A DNA stretch of 64,000 bases. Origin: Nipponacmea schrenckii (lineage: Eukaryota; Mollusca; Gastropoda; Lottiidae). The stretch is taken from contig CM060199.1 in the NCBI GenBank assembly GCA_030562195.1, positions 11,118,338 to 11,182,337 on the forward strand, given 5' to 3'. Positions within the stretch are counted from its first letter, which is position 1. Every line of letters starts with the position of its first letter. Shown piece after piece: positions 60,877 through 64,000 of this stretch. The notes under the pieces were generated by a model. That model did no database searches. It was not told where the DNA came from and saw only the letters and a program-made list of their open reading frames with translations. The position numbers and the translations under genes were made by a program.

Positions 60877-61659
60877 CTGTAAAAATGAAGAACATGCAAA
60901 TATAGATCAGGACCTTAAAGGGCCTGTTTTACATAATTTTAACTAGGATACAATGAAGATTTAAAAAATATAGTAATCTTATTAAGATCAAAATCAATTC
61001 ATATATTTCTAGTACAATAACCTGACTCCTGTAAAATTGAAAAGTCTTGAAAAAAACCAGCTGCAAATGGGTACAGATAATCCGGGAAAGATCAATGCCA
61101 AGAGGTTTGGCCAAGGACCAGCTGGTAGAAAGGATCCCTGTCACTGCGGACTTGTGAACCTAAGTTGTTATTCATGTAAAATATAGTTGTTTCTTTCTTT
61201 CTATCTTATTTACAAAACAAATGTCACTGAAGTCAAGTTATTGAATTATTCAACAAAAAGGTATTCCTAAGCTTGCCAACATATTTAAGCTTAAAATTCA
61301 TACCTCTTATAGGATTAAAGAAAACTACTTTAATGTAGCCTACAGTTACATATCCAAAAAAATTCCTTATTCATAATCATATTTCAGTCCGATTATATAA
61401 GTCGTCCAGAAAGTCGAACATAAACACAAACTGAATATGAAATCTGATATATCGAATAAATGAAATGCATTTCTTAATATTTTATGAATGACAATAAAAA
61501 CTGATACTTTTTATGAATATCATATTTTAAATCAAATTCGTATCAAATTGTAAGATTGGATTTTACGATAGTCGTTATATTCTATACTTCCGGCTTGAAC
61601 AGGATGACTTTTATTCGTGAAGTGTAAAATGTGAAATACAGTGAAAAAACTGAAGAAAA

Positions 61660-61959
61660 ATGGCAAAATTTGGGCACCCAATTAGAGTTTCTAATCCATA
61701 TATAATATGCACATATAGACCAACAATAGATGAATATATATTGTATGTTTCGCACATGATATTCAATAACACTAGTCAAAGGTTTCGTCACATTACTGAA
61801 GGTGAATTGTTGCCAAAACCGTTGCCTTTGAATAAAATTTATGAACCGAACGATATTTTTTCAGGAGAAATTTCTATAAAAAAACAAAAACCAATCTATG
61901 AACCAAATGATATATTTTCAGAAGAAATTTCTGTAAATGGACAACAAGTTAACAAATAG
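61660..61959 (+). CDS. Small single-exon protein of unknown function
   Basis: A 99-residue ORF starting MAKFGHPIRVSNPYIICTY and ending VNGQQVNK. Its C-terminal third is an internal duplication: IYEPNDIFSGEISIKKQK followed by IYEPNDIFSEEISVNGQQ. No signal peptide or membrane segment is seen. Upstream is ACTTCCGG (about 61587), an ETS-type promoter site, and a purine-rich leader GAAGAAAAATGGC with A at -3. It lies upstream of the TTC27 exons on the opposite strand, either inside a TTC27 intron or at a shared promoter. No family recognised; a genuine gene seems likelier than chance because of the internal repeat and start context. Confidence 0.45.
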   Translation: MAKFGHPIRVSNPYIICTYRPTIDEYILYVSHMIFNNTSQRFRHITEGELLPKPLPLNKIYEPNDIFSGEISIKKQKPIYEPNDIFSEEISVNGQQVNK

Positions 61960-62137
61960 TGGAATTTGTAAGGAGGTTATTGCCCTTAGGATGTTAAGAT
62001 CTTTGAGATACATAGTAAATGTAAACTATTTGAGACAATTATGAAAGATAGAACTTCAGTTTTCTTTACAACTTGAACAAATATAAATGAAGTTTTGAGG
62101 GTAGTTTATGTAGTAAATATTAACCTCGACGAGGTTG

Positions 62138-62183
62138 ATATTAGAAATAACACAAGGCCGCAGGCCGATGTTATTTCTAATAT
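62138..62183. repeat. Perfect 15-bp hairpin with GC-rich loop
   Basis: ATATTAGAAATAACA (62138-62152) and TGTTATTTCTAATAT (62169-62183) are exact reverse complements. The 16-base loop itself holds GGCCGCAGGCC. A second small palindrome, CCTCGACGAGG, lies just left at 62124-62134. This could be the fold-back end of a mobile element. Confidence 0.75.
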
Positions 62184-62498
62184 TTTACCCAGGGCAAGAG
62201 GGTAATATTTTACATACACATAGACATCGCATTTAAACTAGTAATATTTTAATCATCCCTATATTCCACATGGGCTCTTCTATATCATCCCTTGTTTGTT
62301 ATGTAGTTAGTTACTTATTGAGTACTATTATGCACAGGTTGATTAATAACACGTGACACTTAAATGAACATGAACGTGCAGTCAACAACAAATGACTCGT
62401 ATGAAGCATAATAGAATAATAGAATGTACTTGACCAACTAATTCAGACAAGTAGTGGAATTTTTGGACTCTATACTTGAAACCAATGTTGATAATAAC

Positions 62499-62621
62499 AT
62501 GGACATTTATTCGGATATATCGGATGCAGAACACTTAGACGATCATTATGAACGTTTCAAAGTATCCAAGGATGAAGACATTTTGCAATTTGCACAGTCA
62601 TCAGTTTCTAAAATACACTGA
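62499..62621 (+). pseudogene. Short acidic ORF, possible start of a tyrosine-recombinase element
   Basis: Forty residues: MDIYSDISDAEHLDDHYERF followed by a segment ending QSSVSKIH and a stop. The frame continues after the stop with DGINGSINLFKSR. The pattern of an acidic leader followed by a Lys-x-x-Arg…Phe helix resembles N-termini of Crypton-type tyrosine recombinase proteins, but similarity is weak and from memory only. Confidence 0.2.
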
Positions 62622-63170
62622 GATGGAATAAATGGTTCGATAAACCTTTTCAAAAGTAGGCAATATGGCCTAAAGGAAGGATATAGGAAAATATTAAGTG
62701 ATGTGGATTTTATGGATGATTACGTCATGATATATGTACCGCATTGACAGACTGGATGATCAAAAAAAAAGATCAATGACATTTGAGACTTGACGTACAT
62801 ACCTATGTTAGTACCCTACCGTGGGAATTTCGGTCATAATTAGCCTAATTACGAGTTAATTAATGACATGTATTTTTCCCAGTCATTAGAACACCTCTAC
62901 TTTCTATTGATATAAGTATTACCGGTCCAATTATGGTATATATAACATATATATATGAAAAAAAGGCAAACCATCTTTAAGGTATGATTTGTCAAACGGA
63001 TGGCGGTATCGGTTATTTTAATATATTTTCTAATTTATGAATTGTTGCTTGTCATAGATATCTAATTATCTGTAAAATAAAATGTGAAATAAAATGGAGT
63101 ATTGTCTTAATCCCGCTCACTTCTCTCAAATTCTTACTGAGAAAGGGAAAGTCATTTATCTAATTAGGTA

Positions 63171-63270
63171 TTTCAACGATTCAGTCGAAAACATATTGTA
63201 AGCATTCGGATTATTACGTATTTTGACGATTTAGTCGAAAACGTATTGTAATCGTTTGGATTATATTATC
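63171..63270. repeat. Two-copy 50-bp tandem repeat
   Basis: ACGATTCAGTCGAAAAC at 63176 recurs as ACGATTTAGTCGAAAAC at 63226, each followed by TATTGTAA and TTGGATTAT/TCGGATTAT-like sequence. Confidence 0.75.
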
Positions 63271-63326
63271 TTTTTTTTTTTTTGCTATTCTCGGACGAGT
63301 TTGCAGACGAACTGGTAATAGGTACA

Positions 63327-64000
63327 GACCTTAGAATAATTACTATTATCAAATATAATAAAACCGGAAATTGAGGTTTTTTTGCTCTTGCACTTTTTCA
63401 GTTCGATTTTGATCAGATTTTCATTCTTGAAAACTTCAAAGCATTTGTCAACTAACAAATAATAGGTTTTATGCAATTCAGTCAAATCCTCTGCCCTCGA
63501 TTTGCAATTCAAAATTGAAGGGTCAGCGGAAAAAATCCAAACCTGGATTTCTTGCTTAATATAAATGGTGGAAGTTAAAAACTTCACCAGTTGAAAAGCA
63601 ATATGATTCCAATTTTAACAAAATTTGGAAAAAAAATATCAAATTCCGGTTTGGCTTCAAAAATGATGTAATTACGTAACTTCATGGGTGACCTTAGAAT
63701 TATTACTATGATCAAATAAAACAAAACTGGAAGTTCATTTCCCTACCGGAAGTGAGAACCGTAAATTGAGGTTTTTGTTGCTCTTGCATCTTTATTTTCA
63801 GTTTGATTTCGATCGGATTTTCATATTTGAAAACTTCAAAGTATTTGTGAACTAACAATTATAGGTTCTATGCAATTCGGTTAAATCCCGTACCCACAAT
63901 TTGCAATTTCAAATTGAAGGGTCATTGGGAAAAAAATTCAAACCCTGATTTCTCACTTAATATAAATTGGAATTTTAAAATTTCGCCAGTTGAAAGGCGA
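63327..64000. repeat. Diverged tandem duplication at the right edge
   Basis: GACCTTAGAATAATTACTAT at 63327 recurs near 63690, and from AAATTGAGGTTTTT onward the two copies run in parallel through GAAAACTTCAAAG, GCAATTC, AATTGAAGGGTCA and CACCAGTTGAAA/CGCCAGTTGAAA. The second copy reaches the window end. The 100-codon minus-strand frame in the first copy is not preserved in the second, so it is not treated as a gene. Confidence 0.7.

Noticed and set aside
63285..63587. 100-codon minus-strand ORF as a gene
   Set aside because: It lies in a diverged tandem repeat whose second copy does not keep the frame.
1..64000. CRISPR arrays, bacterial operons or phage
   Set aside because: Splice structure and gene content are clearly animal; the tandem repeats have no spacer structure.

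Overview
The window is animal nuclear DNA. Genes are split into short exons with GT/AG introns, intergenic sequence is AT-rich, and mobile elements of several classes are present. The best guess is a mollusc or other lophotrochozoan: the ~161-bp tandem units beginning near AGGGCCATAACTC with terminal ATACGCCCAC/GTGGGCGTAT, the copia-type retrotransposon, and the recurrent motifs GGGAGGTAA and TAGGCCTA all recall molluscan genomes. This assignment is inference; no taxonomic marker gene is present.

Layout: (1) 118-8515, minus strand: seven 5' exons of a TAF1A homologue (RNA polymerase I SL1 subunit), running off the left edge. Its first intron holds a 5.46-kb copia-type LTR retrotransposon in the opposite orientation, with identical 147-bp LTRs, a CATAG target duplication and broken reading frames. 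(2) 9442-16804, plus: a secreted MCFD2-like two-EF-hand gene with two alternative-looking terminal exons. (3) 19017-26992, minus: a complete four-exon PROP (prophet of Pit-1)-like paired-class homeobox gene. (4) About 9 kb without genes, holding a possible regulatory cluster and a 30-bp minisatellite. (5) 36080-38221, plus: a second MCFD2-like gene with a glutamine-rich tail and a tandemly duplicated, partly dead exon block. (6) 39-42 kb: a hAT-like MITE with an 8-bp target duplication and a 161-bp satellite-bearing repeat. (7) 42188-46924, minus: a two-exon F-box/leucine-rich-repeat gene. (8) 48.2-50.3 kb: a long-TIR element with a MADF-domain remnant, then a dead Tc1-like transposon split by another repeat. 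(9) 50835-60876, minus: the last 19 exons of TTC27. (10) 61.6-64 kb: a small single-exon ORF of unknown function, a strong hairpin and diverged tandem repeats.

The genes do not form a pathway. TAF1A acts in rRNA transcription, the MCFD2-like proteins probably in ER-to-Golgi cargo export or secreted calcium binding, PROP in developmental or neuroendocrine transcription, the F-box protein in ubiquitin-ligase substrate choice, and TTC27 is a poorly characterised TPR protein. The locally related pair is the two MCFD2-like genes: same strand, PROP between them, the same intron phases, and recent EF-hand exon duplication in both. Exon borders were derived by hand from splice consensus, phase agreement and remembered family alignments; no search was run.
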